A stretch of 64,000 nt of DNA, taken from positions 21,185 to 85,184 of the forward strand of contig CAJTOU010000002.1 of assembly GCA_910577835.1 (NCBI GenBank). Direction: 5' to 3'. The notes under the pieces were generated by a model. That model did no database searches. It saw only the letters and a program-made list of their open reading frames with translations, and was not told the DNA's origin. The number at the start of each line of letters is the position of its first letter. The stretch's first letter is position 1. The translations under genes and the position numbers were made by a program. Positions 16,504 to 25,862 of this stretch are shown here, piece by piece. This DNA is from an uncultured Lachnospiraceae bacterium. GTDB lineage: Bacteria > Bacillota_A > Clostridia > Lachnospirales > Lachnospiraceae.

Positions 16504-18725
16504 ATGACATATACCTTGCAGCGTAATATAAAAATGAACGAAAAAGATTATCCTTTTCAGCCGCATTGGTATACCATACCGGAATTTTCAGAACAGACGC
16601 CACAGCAGCCTTATCATAAGGAATATGAGCCCAGTCCTCTTCACGGCAGCCGGATATTAAATCTTCATATTCTGGCTCGGTCAGAATATTTTATTTTATC
16701 AGAGGAACACAAAGGACAAAAATATCTTCTAAGAATTACAGCAGATGATTATTACAAAGTATATATAAATGGAAAATATATCGGTCAGGGACCCGCGCCG
16801 GCTTATCCCGAAAAATATTATTATAATACCTATGATATTACAAAAGAATTAAGTGCTGGTGATGTTCCCAATCTTATTGCAGTTCATCTTTATTATCAGG
16901 GGCTTGTCAACCGTGTATGGAACAGCGGTGAGGGAAGAATGGCGCTGGCAGCAGAGATTTTGGAAATACCATACAAGGAAATATTATATAAGGAAATATT
17001 ACAAACTTCTCTTCTGTGGAGCTATAAAAAATCAGAAGCTTATACAGGGGACAGAATCGGTTATGACACACAGTTTCTTGAAAATTTTGACAGTCGTTTG
17101 TGGGATAAAGACTGGAAGCAAAGGCAGTTGAATCAAAAGGAGCGGTGCTGTGGGGGCTGGAGAGAGCTGTCTGGGCAGATTATAAGGTCGTGCCTCAGCC
17201 GACAAAGCAGCTTTTGGTTTATCAAAAAAGGCCGGCGCTTGTAAAACAGCCGACAGAAAATACTTGGTTTATAGATGCAGGAGAAGAGGTAACCGGTGGT
17301 CTGTATCTTAGAGCAGAGGGAAAGGCTGGACAAAAGATAAGGATTTTATGTGGAGAAGAACTTACAGAAGAAGGAAAAGTACGATATGACATGAGATGTG
17401 GCTGTAAATATGAAGAAATATGGACTCTTGCAGATGGAGAATGTGAACTTGAGCCTTTTGACTATAAAGGGTTTCGCTATGCCTTGCTGGAAGCAGAGAA
17501 GGGAGTCATTGTTAAAGAAATACAGTTAAGCCTTCGTCATTATCCGCTGAATGAATCCTTATGTATGTTAAAAACAGACAATATCTGGCTGAACAGAATT
17601 TTTCTGATGTGCAAAAATACAGTAAAATACGGAACTCAGGAGGCTTATCTTGACTGTCCTACCAGAGAAAAAGGACAGTATTTAGGAGATGCAGTTATTA
17701 CCGCAAGGTCACAGGTATGGCTTACCGGAAGTACCGAGATGCTTCGTAAATGTATCGACCAGTTTTCACAGACTTCTGCGGTATGTTCCGGACTGTTAGC
17801 AGTAGCGCCCGGTTCTACCATGCAGGAAATTGCGGATTTTTCTCTTTTATGGCCGGAACTTTTAATGACAGATTATTTGTTTACCGGCGATAAAAAATTT
17901 CTTGCAAAATATTATCCCGTTGCAGAGAAAATATTAAATTATTTCAGTAAATATGCGGGAAAAAACGGACTGTTAAATCAAGTAGCGGAAAAATGGAATC
18001 TGGTAGACTGGCCGGAAAATCTGAGAGATAACTATGATTTTTCGCTGACTCGCCCGATTGTAAATTCAGGATATCATAATGTAATAAATGCGCTGTATGC
18101 AGGCGCAGTAAAAACAGTTTCTTATATAGAAGAAATACTGGGATATCCCGCAAGAAACTGGACAGAGCTTCGGGATGCATATTGCAAAATGTTTTTCAGA
18201 GAGAAAGCCGGCGTATTTGCAGACAGTGAAAAAAGCTGTCATGCTTCGGTACATTCCAATATTTATGCATTATATTTTGGACTGGTTCCAGAAAAGCATG
18301 TGGAAACAGTAGCAGATTTTCTTGTAAAAAAAGGTTTTTGCTGTGGAGTTATGCTAAGCTATTATATGTTGAATGCCTTGGCGCAGGCTGGAAGATATAG
18401 GGAAGTATATCAGCTTGTTGTCAATCAGAGTGAGCATGGGTGGGTAAATATGCTTCGGGAAAATGCAACGACCTGTTTTGAGGCATGGGGAAAGGAGCAG
18501 AAGTGGAATACCAGTCTGTGTCATCCATGGGCAACGGCTCCGATTAGTATTATTATTGAGCAAATCGCAGGAATAAAGCCGGAGCCGAAAATGCCTCAGG
18601 GATATCAATGGACTCCGCATATACCAGAAAGTATAAAAACATTTGAATTAAAAGTGCCATGGAAAAATAAAGAGCTGCTTATAAGAAAAGCAAAAGGGCA
18701 AAAGCCGGAGCTTGTGAATATGTAA
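16504..18725 (+). pseudogene. Alpha-L-rhamnosidase (GH78), frameshifted
   Basis: Two overlapping frames together make one GH78 protein of about 740 residues. The first (16504-17244) holds the N-terminal beta-sandwich, with YKVYINGKYIGQGP and RLWDKDWK. The second, from about 17139, continues with AVWADYKVVPQPTKQLLVYQ, the concanavalin-like domain with GEEVTGGLYLRAEG, and the (alpha/alpha)6 catalytic barrel with LDCPTREKGQYLGDA and EAWGKEQKWNTSLCHPW. Adding one A to the AAAA run at 17135-17138 would join them exactly. Either the gene has recently decayed or the base call is wrong. It would release L-rhamnose from glycans or glycosides and probably works with the GH43-like neighbour. Confidence 0.82.
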
Positions 18726-18806
18726 TTTAAGAAAAACGGACGTGATAAAATAATTTTCAGTTTGAAAATATATGTGATACAAATTTATAAGAAAGGTGAC
18801 AAAATC

Positions 18807-19685
18807 ATGAAAGAAGTAAAGTGGAGCAATCGTTTTAATATTGGGGTAGACGTGATTGATAAAGCACATCAAAAGCTTTTTTCAATTGTGGGGAAGCTGG
18901 TTGCTTTAAATGAAGATGAAACAAAGCAGCAGCATGCCTGTTGTGAGGGAATTAAGTATTTAAAAAGCTATGCCATAAAACATTTTGCTGAAGAAGAGGC
19001 TTATATGAAATCTATTGGCTATGAGGGATATGATATACATAAACAATTACATGACAATATGCGCAATAATACGCTTCCAGCACTTGAAAGCGAACTGGAA
19101 AGACAGAACTATTCCAGAGAATCTGTTCGGCACTTTTTAGGTATTTGTATCGGCTGGCTCAATGCTCATACTATGATTGAAGACCCTGCCATTGTAGGAA
19201 GAGCTTCGAGCAGGTGGGTGCATCATTCCTCTGACAATACAGCCGCTTCTGTAAAAAAGGCGATAATTCAGACAGCAAAAGATATGTTTCGTCTGGATGC
19301 ACAGGTGGTCAGTGAACATTATAGCGGCGAAGATTTTTCTTTTGGAAATACACTTTGCTATCGTATGAAGTATATTTCTTCTAAAGAACAGCATCAGATT
19401 TTTTTAAGTTATGAACAGAGACTAGTATTGTCTACACTTGGCGGAATGCTTGGAAGAGAAGTAAAAACAGTTGACAAAACCGTAGCTTATACAATTAAAG
19501 TTTTATCACAGAAATTTGTGGAACGTATCGGGACACATTTTATTTCGGAAGATGAATATCAGCTTGAAAAAAATGATATGTTGACCTTTGAACAGCTTCT
19601 TCGTGTTTTTGACAGGGAATATCCTTCTTATAACCTGCTGTTCAGTACGGGAGGAAAAGGGTATTTTGCCGTAGGTATTAAATAA
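18807..19685 (+). CDS. Bacteriohemerythrin with C-terminal CheX-like domain
   Basis: A 292-residue protein from the ATG at 18807, chosen for its GAAAGGTGAC site. The open frame upstream to 18762 lacks one. Residues 1-130 carry the full di-iron ligand set of hemerythrins: His21, His59, Glu63 (HxxxE), His78, His82 (HxxxH), His121 and Asp126 (HxxxxD). This part should bind O2 reversibly. Residues about 165-292 form a mixed alpha/beta domain whose QRLVLSTLGGMLG block resembles CheX/CheC-like phosphatase domains. An oxygen sensor that feeds a signalling output is the simplest idea. Confidence 0.85.
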   Translation: MKEVKWSNRFNIGVDVIDKAHQKLFSIVGKLVALNEDETKQQHACCEGIKYLKSYAIKHFAEEEAYMKSIGYEGYDIHKQLHDNMRNNTLPALESELERQNYSRESVRHFLGICIGWLNAHTMIEDPAIVGRASSRWVHHSSDNTAASVKKAIIQTAKDMFRLDAQVVSEHYSGEDFSFGNTLCYRMKYISSKEQHQIFLSYEQRLVLSTLGGMLGREVKTVDKTVAYTIKVLSQKFVERIGTHFISEDEYQLEKNDMLTFEQLLRVFDREYPSYNLLFSTGGKGYFAVGIK

Positions 19686-19714
19686 ATTTTTTCGAATATA
19701 GGTAATTGATGTGG

Positions 19715-19784
19715 TATAATAAAGTTGTAACACCAAACAGGAAATAAATGATATATTCAATAAAAGAAACGGAAGGTGTTACAA
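19715..19784 (+). promoter_or_regulatory. Promoter and RBS-masking leader hairpin
   Basis: TATAAT lies at 19715-19720. A perfect 10 bp inverted repeat follows: TTGTAACACC (19725-19734) and GGTGTTACAA (19775-19784). The first arm would be at or near the 5' end of the transcript. The second covers the AAGGTG ribosome binding site directly in front of the ATG at 19785. When paired it would hide that site. Confidence 0.55.
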
Positions 19785-19832
19785 ATGCCAAAAACAAACA
19801 TTTATGAACCAGAATTAAATTCATATTATTAA
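19785..19832 (+). CDS. 15-residue leader ORF upstream of ankyrin gene
   Basis: ATG at 19785 with a GGAAGGTG site opens a 15-codon frame, MPKTNIYEPELNSYY, ending 11 bases before the ankyrin gene. It may be a leader peptide whose translation controls the downstream start, or a chance frame. Confidence 0.35.
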   Translation: MPKTNIYEPELNSYY

Positions 19833-19843
19833 GAGGGAAAAAC

Positions 19844-20908
19844 ATGGCAAGATTAAGAAAAACATTACCAAAAAATTTTGAAGAGTTATTAAATCAAGGT
19901 GATATAGATGAGTTAAAAGCTGTTTTGGAAAAATGTGAATTATACGCTTACAGCGGATACAGTAAAAAGACAGCATTATTTTTCCCTAATATTCCTGACG
20001 AACTGGTACGTTATCTGGTACAGGAAAAGGGAATGAAAATCAACCATCCGGACATATATGGAACAACACCATTGCACAAACAGGCGGAATATGGAAGTAA
20101 AAATCTGGAATTATTTATTGAACTGGGCGCCAATATGGACGCAGTGACAAAGACAGACAAAGAAACGCCTCTCCATGTAGCATCGTACAGACATCATGTA
20201 GATGCAGTAAAAACGTTGATTGCACACGGCGCGAAGATAAACGCCAAAAATTGGCAGAGAAATAATCCATTAGAAGCAATGCTGCGCTCCTGCCCTAATA
20301 TGGATATTGAGAAGGTTGCCGACATTGCTGAAATATTTTTAAACCAAGGTATGAAAATCAACAATAAAATGAAAGAACAGGTTCAGCGGATTGGAAAAAA
20401 TTTTGAGTTTTACAAAGCAGATTTTAATCCTGATTATCTGGAGGTAACAGAACAGGGATTAAATAAATTATATCAGTTATTTTCTGTGTCTCCAGTGCCG
20501 CCATTAAAACGACATAATGGAATTTCCAAAATCACAGTGATAAACGGTACATGGCCAAAACAGCATAATGCCCTTTGGGAGCTTCTGGTTCCGGGCAGGG
20601 GACAGGCCAATACTGTGCAGGGAGAAGTAATTCGTATTTCGGGAAGAGTTGCCCGTGAAGTTATGGATAATGGAGGAATGAACTGGGACAATGAGTATAG
20701 AAAAATGTTGAAATATCTTCTGGACTGCTTTGCAGAAGGAAATCTGCTGACAGAGAAGGAGTTAAAAGAGGCACAGTACATAGGAAAGCTGATTTCTCAT
20801 TCGGGAGAGGCGGACGATGAACCAGAGAGATTGATGGAACTGGCAGTAAAATGGGTAGCGCAGAATACAGAACCGATACAGCTTGGAGAAGTGGAATATA
20901 AAAGATAA
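19844..20908 (+). CDS. Ankyrin-repeat protein
   Basis: A 354-residue protein. Residues about 20-160 contain ankyrin repeats. The clearest are YGTTPLHKQAEYGSKNLELF with IELGANMDAV, and ETPLHVASYRHHVDAVKTL with IAHGAKINA. The rest (about 190-354) is a helical domain without a family I recognise, with RQGEVIRISGRVAREVMDNG-like content. There is no signal peptide. Ankyrin repeats bind proteins. The partner is unknown. A GAGGG site precedes the ATG, and the unusual leader at 19715-19832 is likely to regulate it. Confidence 0.82.
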   Translation: MARLRKTLPKNFEELLNQGDIDELKAVLEKCELYAYSGYSKKTALFFPNIPDELVRYLVQEKGMKINHPDIYGTTPLHKQAEYGSKNLELFIELGANMDAVTKTDKETPLHVASYRHHVDAVKTLIAHGAKINAKNWQRNNPLEAMLRSCPNMDIEKVADIAEIFLNQGMKINNKMKEQVQRIGKNFEFYKADFNPDYLEVTEQGLNKLYQLFSVSPVPPLKRHNGISKITVINGTWPKQHNALWELLVPGRGQANTVQGEVIRISGRVAREVMDNGGMNWDNEYRKMLKYLLDCFAEGNLLTEKELKEAQYIGKLISHSGEADDEPERLMELAVKWVAQNTEPIQLGEVEYKR

Positions 20909-20955
20909 AAGTTATTGTTCAGAGGATAATGATTCCAGAAAGGGAAGTATATATT

Positions 20956-21103
20956 ATGAAATTAGTAACCTTTCAAACAAAAGCAGCTTTTAGAGAGTTG
21001 GCAGATAAGGGATATTTGGAATGTAGTAAAAAATATGTTGACACAGAGATAAGCCGGAAAAAGATTTGACTGGATAGAGGATTTCTACGCAAAATTACAG
21101 TAA
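20956..21103 (+). pseudogene. Fragment of a DUF3841-like gene
   Basis: The frame opening MKLVTFQTKAAFRELADKGY stops at 21069 after 37 codons. The next frame continues with GKRFDWIEDFYAKLQ to a stop at 21103. The start looks like the N-terminus of DUF3841 proteins, which are several times longer. The remainder is missing. Probably a deletion relic. Confidence 0.45.
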
Positions 21104-21170
21104 ACTGGAAATTTAATTAGTTAAAAGCTTTGATATTTAACCGCCAACGAAATATATTTGTGGAGGAAAC

Positions 21171-21869
21171 ATGATATATAAAATAGCAATTTGCGATGAC
21201 AACAAACCAGATACAGATTATATAAGCTCTCTTGTGAAGGAGTGGGCAGACAGCTCTAAGAATATAGTGAAACTCAAAATTTTCCAGTCAGCAGAGGAAT
21301 TTTTGTTTCATTATGAAGAAGACAAAAGCTATCATATATTACTTCTTGATATTGAAATGGGAAAAATAAACGGTGTTGAGCTTGCAAAGAAAATTCGTAT
21401 AAAAAATAAAGAAGTACAGATTATTTTTATTACAGGTTATAATGATTATATTTCCGATGGATATGATGTAGAAGCGCTTCACTATATTTTAAAGCCTGTT
21501 TATAAAGAAAAATTATATGAAGTTCTTTCTCGCGCATGTGAAAGACTGAAAAAAGAAGAAGCTGCGCTGTTTCTTCATCTGCCTGAAGGTATGGTAAGAA
21601 TCCCTTTTTATGAAATTCGTTATATGGAAGTTCGTGCAAATTATGTGACGGTTTACGGAGAAGAGAAGGTTACTATAAAAACCACACTTTCTGCTTTGGA
21701 GCAAGAGCTGGATGACAGATTTTTCCGGATAGGGCGTTCTTATATTGTAAATATGAAATATATCCGGAAAGTGACAAAAAGAGATGTGATTTTAGAAGAT
21801 AACACAGCAGTTCCGATTTCCAGAGGGTACTATGAATCACTTAACAGGGCTTTTATTGATTATTTTTAA
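21171..21869 (+). CDS. LytTR family response regulator
   Basis: A 232-residue protein. The receiver domain (1-120) has the acidic pair Asp9/Asp10, the phosphorylation site Asp60 in LLLDIEMG, a conserved Thr in FITGY, and the Lys in ILKPV. The LytTR DNA-binding domain (about 135-230) has the RYMEVRANYVTVY start, the FFRIGRSYIVNMKYI core and PISRGYYESL end. LytTR regulators bind pairs of direct repeats. Such repeats occur at 23791-23824 before the ABC exporter. Its partner kinase is the GHKL protein at 23123, from which it is separated by two unrelated-looking genes. Confidence 0.93.
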   Translation: MIYKIAICDDNKPDTDYISSLVKEWADSSKNIVKLKIFQSAEEFLFHYEEDKSYHILLLDIEMGKINGVELAKKIRIKNKEVQIIFITGYNDYISDGYDVEALHYILKPVYKEKLYEVLSRACERLKKEEAALFLHLPEGMVRIPFYEIRYMEVRANYVTVYGEEKVTIKTTLSALEQELDDRFFRIGRSYIVNMKYIRKVTKRDVILEDNTAVPISRGYYESLNRAFIDYF

Positions 21870-21908
21870 AGTATTCGTAAACATCGAAATTTATGGAGAG
21901 GTGTCATA

Positions 21909-22424
21909 ATGGGAAATATAATATGTTTTAATGAAAATACACCTGTTGATGATTGGATATGTATGTCTAATATGGCAACCGATGTTTTTATAAATGTGCT
22001 TTTATTAAGTGGTTCTGTACTGGCAGAAACAGTAGAAGAAAAGCAGTTAATTGTGTGGCTGGCAGAAAAAGACCAAAAATTTGCTGGTCTTGGAACAGTT
22101 GGATTTGATATTGTTGAGATGCCTTGGAAAAAGGAAACCTTTTCAAATGATAAAATATTTTTATTAAATGTAATTAAGGCTGCTGAAAATAAACTTGGTT
22201 GGGAAAAACTTGATTATATGCCTGAGTTTATTTTGCCGAATCTACAAAAATTCAGAAAGCATATTGAAAAAATGACTGAAGAGGATATTGATAACAATGC
22301 GATTAGTGAGTGGTTAAATGCGGCAGAAAGAAATGACCCTGTTAATTGTGGATTTCCTCACTGTAAAAAACATGATACACTGCTCACTTTTCTGGGATGT
22401 CAGATATGTAATAGTAAAACTTAG
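21909..22424 (+). CDS. Hypothetical protein, 171 residues
   Basis: A soluble acidic protein with a strong GGAGAGG site. It begins MGNIICFNENTPVDDWICMS, has a central hydrophobic segment and ends with a Cys/His-rich tail (CGFPHCKKHDTLLTFLGCQI) with Cys residues that could bind metal. I do not recognise the family. Its size, charge and position between a response regulator and its kinase would fit an acquired immunity-type gene, but nothing in the sequence proves this. Confidence 0.55.
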   Translation: MGNIICFNENTPVDDWICMSNMATDVFINVLLLSGSVLAETVEEKQLIVWLAEKDQKFAGLGTVGFDIVEMPWKKETFSNDKIFLLNVIKAAENKLGWEKLDYMPEFILPNLQKFRKHIEKMTEEDIDNNAISEWLNAAERNDPVNCGFPHCKKHDTLLTFLGCQICNSKT

Positions 22425-22567
22425 AATTTATTTGATTGCTTGACAACACTAAATACTTGGCGGTTTATTTATAAAATTTGAATTTACTGTATATTTTAAC
22501 AAGCAGTTTTATAAACAATTTTCAATTAAAAATAATAGAAAAATCAAAGGTTATAGGGCAGTTTTTT

Positions 22568-22993
22568 ATGGAAGAGTTATTAGTATATTTAATTTTGTCT
22601 TATGAAAAAATAATAACATATGATTTATATCAAAAAAAATTAGATTTGCTTTTTATGGAAAGTCCTGATAATGAAATTCTTTTAAATTTAGAATGGGAAA
22701 CAGATATTAAAAGGGCACTTATTTATGCTAGAGCGAATATGGATTATCAAAATTTTAATTATAAAATATTTGGAAAAATTTTAATGAGCAATCTAAAAGA
22801 ATACTATGATAATTGTCAAGATATCAATATATTTGCAAATAAAATGTATTCTTTATGGACAAGCCTTCCCAGCTATATTCAAAATGAAGAACCTTTTTGG
22901 ACTCTTTCTTATGCAGATGACTCATTAACATATGCAGACGAAGAACAAGTATGTTTTCTTTATAAAAAAATATTGAATTATTATGTAGATTAA
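22568..22993 (+). CDS. Hypothetical protein, 141 residues
   Basis: From the ATG at 22568 this is a small acidic, Tyr-rich, all-helical protein beginning MEELLVYLILSYEKI. The open frame extends upstream to 22478 through a TTG, but that part is Phe/Ile/Lys-rich and has no ribosome binding site. The site before 22568 is also weak. A LWTSLPSYIQ segment and FWTLSYADD are the most distinctive parts. Small helical proteins of this style are often immunity proteins. Family unknown to me. The local base composition is even more AT-rich than its neighbours. Confidence 0.5.
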   Translation: MEELLVYLILSYEKIITYDLYQKKLDLLFMESPDNEILLNLEWETDIKRALIYARANMDYQNFNYKIFGKILMSNLKEYYDNCQDINIFANKMYSLWTSLPSYIQNEEPFWTLSYADDSLTYADEEQVCFLYKKILNYYVD

Positions 22994-23122
22994 ATCTATA
23001 AATGGGGCTAATAAATACCGATTTATTTACTCTTAAATTATACTGCAGGAGATAAAGTTTATATTTTCTTTTTAAAAGCTATTTTACAACAAGTATTACA
23101 GTAATTTTAGAGGAGAAGCTAT

Positions 23123-23785
23123 ATGTCATTTTTTTCAAAATATATAGATAAATGTATTGGAGCCTATCAGCATGAATTGATAGAAACACACTATGCCGAG
23201 GTAGAAAATATGTACCGGCAGATGCGGGGCTGGCGGCATGATTACCGCAGTCATATTCAGGCTATGAAAGCCTATGCCGCCGCAGGAGATTTACAGTCTG
23301 TTATTAAATATCTTGAAAAGCTGGACACAGACCTTTCTATGGTAGATACTGTGATAAAAACGGGCAATAAAATGACTGACGCAATTATAAACAGCAAAAT
23401 TTCTCTTGCCAGAGCAAAAAATATTAAAGTGAAGGCCGATGCGCATATTCCTGTTTCACTGACTACCTCTGAAATTGATTTGTGTATTATTATCGGCAAT
23501 CTGTTTGACAATGCGATAGAGGCCAGTCTTGCACTGCCGGAGGACAAACGTATGATACGGGTATATATGGATATGAAAAACACACAGCTCTACATGTCTT
23601 TTACAAATTTTACCGCATCAGGAAAATTAAAAAAGAAAGGCAATATCTTCCATACAAGTAAAGGAATGGGACACGGTTTCGGTCTTGTAAGAATTGATGA
23701 TATCATAGAGCGCTATGGCGGATACTTATCCCGCAACAGTGAGGAGGGCGCTTTTACCACAGAAATTCTTCTTCCACAAAAATAG
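23123..23785 (+). CDS. Soluble GHKL-type sensor histidine kinase
   Basis: A 220-residue protein without membrane segments. The dimerisation/phosphoacceptor part has RHDYRSHIQAM with candidate His39. The GHKL ATPase part has the N-box NLFDNAIEAS (about 133-142), a glycine-rich KGMGHGFGLV lid and the final YGGYLS strand pair. It corresponds to the cytoplasmic half of AgrC/VirS-type kinases. Either it senses something in the cell or it has lost its sensor part. A GAGGAGAAGC site supports the start. It should phosphorylate the LytTR regulator at 21171 and so control the ABC exporter downstream. Confidence 0.88.
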   Translation: MSFFSKYIDKCIGAYQHELIETHYAEVENMYRQMRGWRHDYRSHIQAMKAYAAAGDLQSVIKYLEKLDTDLSMVDTVIKTGNKMTDAIINSKISLARAKNIKVKADAHIPVSLTTSEIDLCIIIGNLFDNAIEASLALPEDKRMIRVYMDMKNTQLYMSFTNFTASGKLKKKGNIFHTSKGMGHGFGLVRIDDIIERYGGYLSRNSEEGAFTTEILLPQK

Positions 23786-23790
23786 TTGTT

Positions 23791-23856
23791 CTATTTATCC
23801 CCTGTATTTAACTATTCGTCCCTGAAAAATAAAAATACGAAAAATTGTGATACTAT
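23791..23856 (+). promoter_or_regulatory. LytTR-type direct repeats and promoter of ABC exporter operon
   Basis: CTATTTATCCCCTG (23791) and CTATTCGTCCCTG (23812) are near-copies exactly 21 bp apart, the spacing that LytTR regulators read. A -10-like TACTAT at 23851-23856 follows. The core TTCGTCC reappears in the promoter at 61747-61813 beside the second LytTR system. Confidence 0.6.
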
Positions 23857-23886
23857 TACTCAGACAACTGCAGTTGTCTGAGTAAT
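23855..23886. repeat. Perfect 32-base palindrome
   Basis: Two 16-base arms, meeting at 23870/23871, are exact reverse complements (arm core TACTCAGACAACTG). It overlaps the -10 region and the expected transcription start of the ABC operon. It could be a terminator for the kinase gene, an mRNA 5' hairpin or an operator. Confidence 0.8.
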
Positions 23887-23986
23887 TCATTTTGGCAATC
23901 AACACAAATGTTGGCTGCATCATGATTTCATAGAAAAGAAAGGCGTTGTTTAAAAACAAACTTTTTCAGAAAGGAAGGTGCTGAAT

Positions 23987-25840
23987 TTGAATTCTGACAA
24001 AAAGAATACAAAAACTCCAAAGAAACCAAAATACAATATGTTACAAAATACCTGCTATTTTATCGCGCTGGCATGTAAGGAAAAAGAAAAAAAGGTGCCT
24101 GTCATCTGTTTGCTTCTGGCAGGATTTACTGTTATAAGCAATCTTATAAATCTTTACATATCCCCTGTGATATTAGGAATCGTGGAACAAAGAAACTCCA
24201 TATCCAGGCTGCTTATAACGATTTTGTTTTTTGCAGCAGTTATGATGCTTTGTTCCGCGCTTCTTGCCTATATCAATACGAACGCATTATATGGGAGGAT
24301 GACTGTGCGTACGGCTGTTGCGCAGAAACTAAATAAAAAAGCAGCTACAACATCTTATTCAAATGTAGATAATCAGGAATTTATCCGTCTGTGTGCAAAA
24401 ACGAGAAGCATAGTAGGCAGTAACAGCGCATCGTCAGAAGCGATATGGGATACACTCACTCAGCTCCTGCAAAACAGCATAGGATTTCTTATCTATATTT
24501 TTCTTCTGTCTTCTGTCAATTTTGCAATGATAACAGTTATTCTGGCAACCACGCTCACCGGCTATTTTGTAAGTAAATATGTAAACAGCTATGAGTATCA
24601 TCATCGCGATGAAGTCGCAGAATATGAAAATAAAGTGTGCTATATCAGAGACAGGGCAAAGGATTACAGCGCAGCAAAGGATATCCGTATCTTTGGAATC
24701 CGCCCATGGCTGGAGGAGCTTTATGAAAAAGCTTTGAATTCCTATCTCTCATTCTGGCGTAGAGCAGAAGGTATTTATATCTGGTCCAGAATTACAGACC
24801 TTGTTCTTAGCTTTCTTAGAAATGGTGTGGCGTATCTGTATCTGATAAGACTTGTGCTGGCGGATGAGCTGACAGCCTCTCAGTTTTTGCTATATTTTAC
24901 TGCAGTAGGAGGCTTTACTGCATGGGTGTACGGAATTCTTGACAATCTGGTTACGCTGCACAGGCAAAGTCTGGATATATGCACTGTACGGGAATGTCTG
25001 GAATATCCGGAACGCTTCCGTTTTGAGGAGGGAGAAGAACTAATATGCAGCAGCCATAAAAACTGCGAAATACGATTTGAAAATGTTTCCTTTCGTTATC
25101 TAGGGGCGGACAGCGATATATTGTCAAATATAAATGTTACGCTTCATCCAAGGGAAAAGCTTGCGATAGTAGGCTTAAACGGAGCCGGAAAAACAACCTT
25201 TGTCAAACTGCTCTGCGGGCTGTTAGACCCAACAGACGGGCGGATTCTGCTTGACGGCAGGGATATCAGAGAATACAACCGCAGGGATTATTATTGTATG
25301 TTTTCGGCAGTATTCCAAAATTTTTCGCTGCTTCCGGCTTCTATCGCAGAGAATATTGCGCAGTCAACTACGAACATAGATTTATCAAAAGTAAAGCAGT
25401 GTGCAGAAAAAGCAGGTCTTTGTTCAAAAATTGAATCACTGCCGGCTCAGTATGAAACCCTGATGAACCGCGAGGTGTTTGAGGAAGCCGTTATGCTGTC
25501 AGGAGGGGAAATGCAGCGTTTAATGCTTGCAAGGGCATTATATAAAGACGCGCCAGTCATTGTGCTGGATGAGCCTACAGCAGCATTAGACGCGATTGCA
25601 GAGGCGGATATGTATCAGAAATACGATGAAATGACTGCAGGGAAGTCTTCGGTTTATATTTCCCACAGACTTGCCTCTACCCGTTTCTGTGACCGGATTA
25701 TATTGATTGAAAACGGCGGGATTTCAGAAACCGGAACACATGAAGAATTGTTAAAGCAGGGAGGACAATATGCCAGGCTCTTCCTGGTTCAGAGTAAATA
25801 TTATCAAAAGGGAAAGAGCCATGAGGAAGATTCGGAATAA
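23987..25840 (+). CDS. ABC exporter, fused permease and ATPase (first subunit)
   Basis: About 617 residues. AAGGAAGG at 23971-23978 points to the TTG at 23987 as start. A GTG at 23978 overlaps that site and is less likely. Residues about 45-340 form a six-helix exporter permease. The ATPase follows, with Walker A GLNGAGKTT, the signature LSGGEMQR, Walker B VIVLDEPTAALD and the H-loop ISHR. Only the neighbouring ABC gene shares this length and style, so the two form a heterodimer. Such pairs downstream of LytTR systems usually export peptides or give resistance to them. The intergenic stretch from 23786 to 23986 holds the LytTR-type repeats and a palindrome. Confidence 0.92.
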   Translation: MNSDKKNTKTPKKPKYNMLQNTCYFIALACKEKEKKVPVICLLLAGFTVISNLINLYISPVILGIVEQRNSISRLLITILFFAAVMMLCSALLAYINTNALYGRMTVRTAVAQKLNKKAATTSYSNVDNQEFIRLCAKTRSIVGSNSASSEAIWDTLTQLLQNSIGFLIYIFLLSSVNFAMITVILATTLTGYFVSKYVNSYEYHHRDEVAEYENKVCYIRDRAKDYSAAKDIRIFGIRPWLEELYEKALNSYLSFWRRAEGIYIWSRITDLVLSFLRNGVAYLYLIRLVLADELTASQFLLYFTAVGGFTAWVYGILDNLVTLHRQSLDICTVRECLEYPERFRFEEGEELICSSHKNCEIRFENVSFRYLGADSDILSNINVTLHPREKLAIVGLNGAGKTTFVKLLCGLLDPTDGRILLDGRDIREYNRRDYYCMFSAVFQNFSLLPASIAENIAQSTTNIDLSKVKQCAEKAGLCSKIESLPAQYETLMNREVFEEAVMLSGGEMQRLMLARALYKDAPVIVLDEPTAALDAIAEADMYQKYDEMTAGKSSVYISHRLASTRFCDRIILIENGGISETGTHEELLKQGGQYARLFLVQSKYYQKGKSHEEDSE

Positions 25841-25862
25841 ATGTTATCAGAAGGAGAAAACT

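Noticed and set aside
17125..17160. Programmed frameshift in the rhamnosidase gene
   Set aside because: The sequence T CAA AAG does not form an X XXY YYZ heptamer, and GH78 genes are not known to use one.
25770..25862. Longer N-terminus of the second ABC exporter subunit
   Set aside because: It would overlap the first subunit by 71 bases and has no ribosome site, while ATG 25863 has a strong one.
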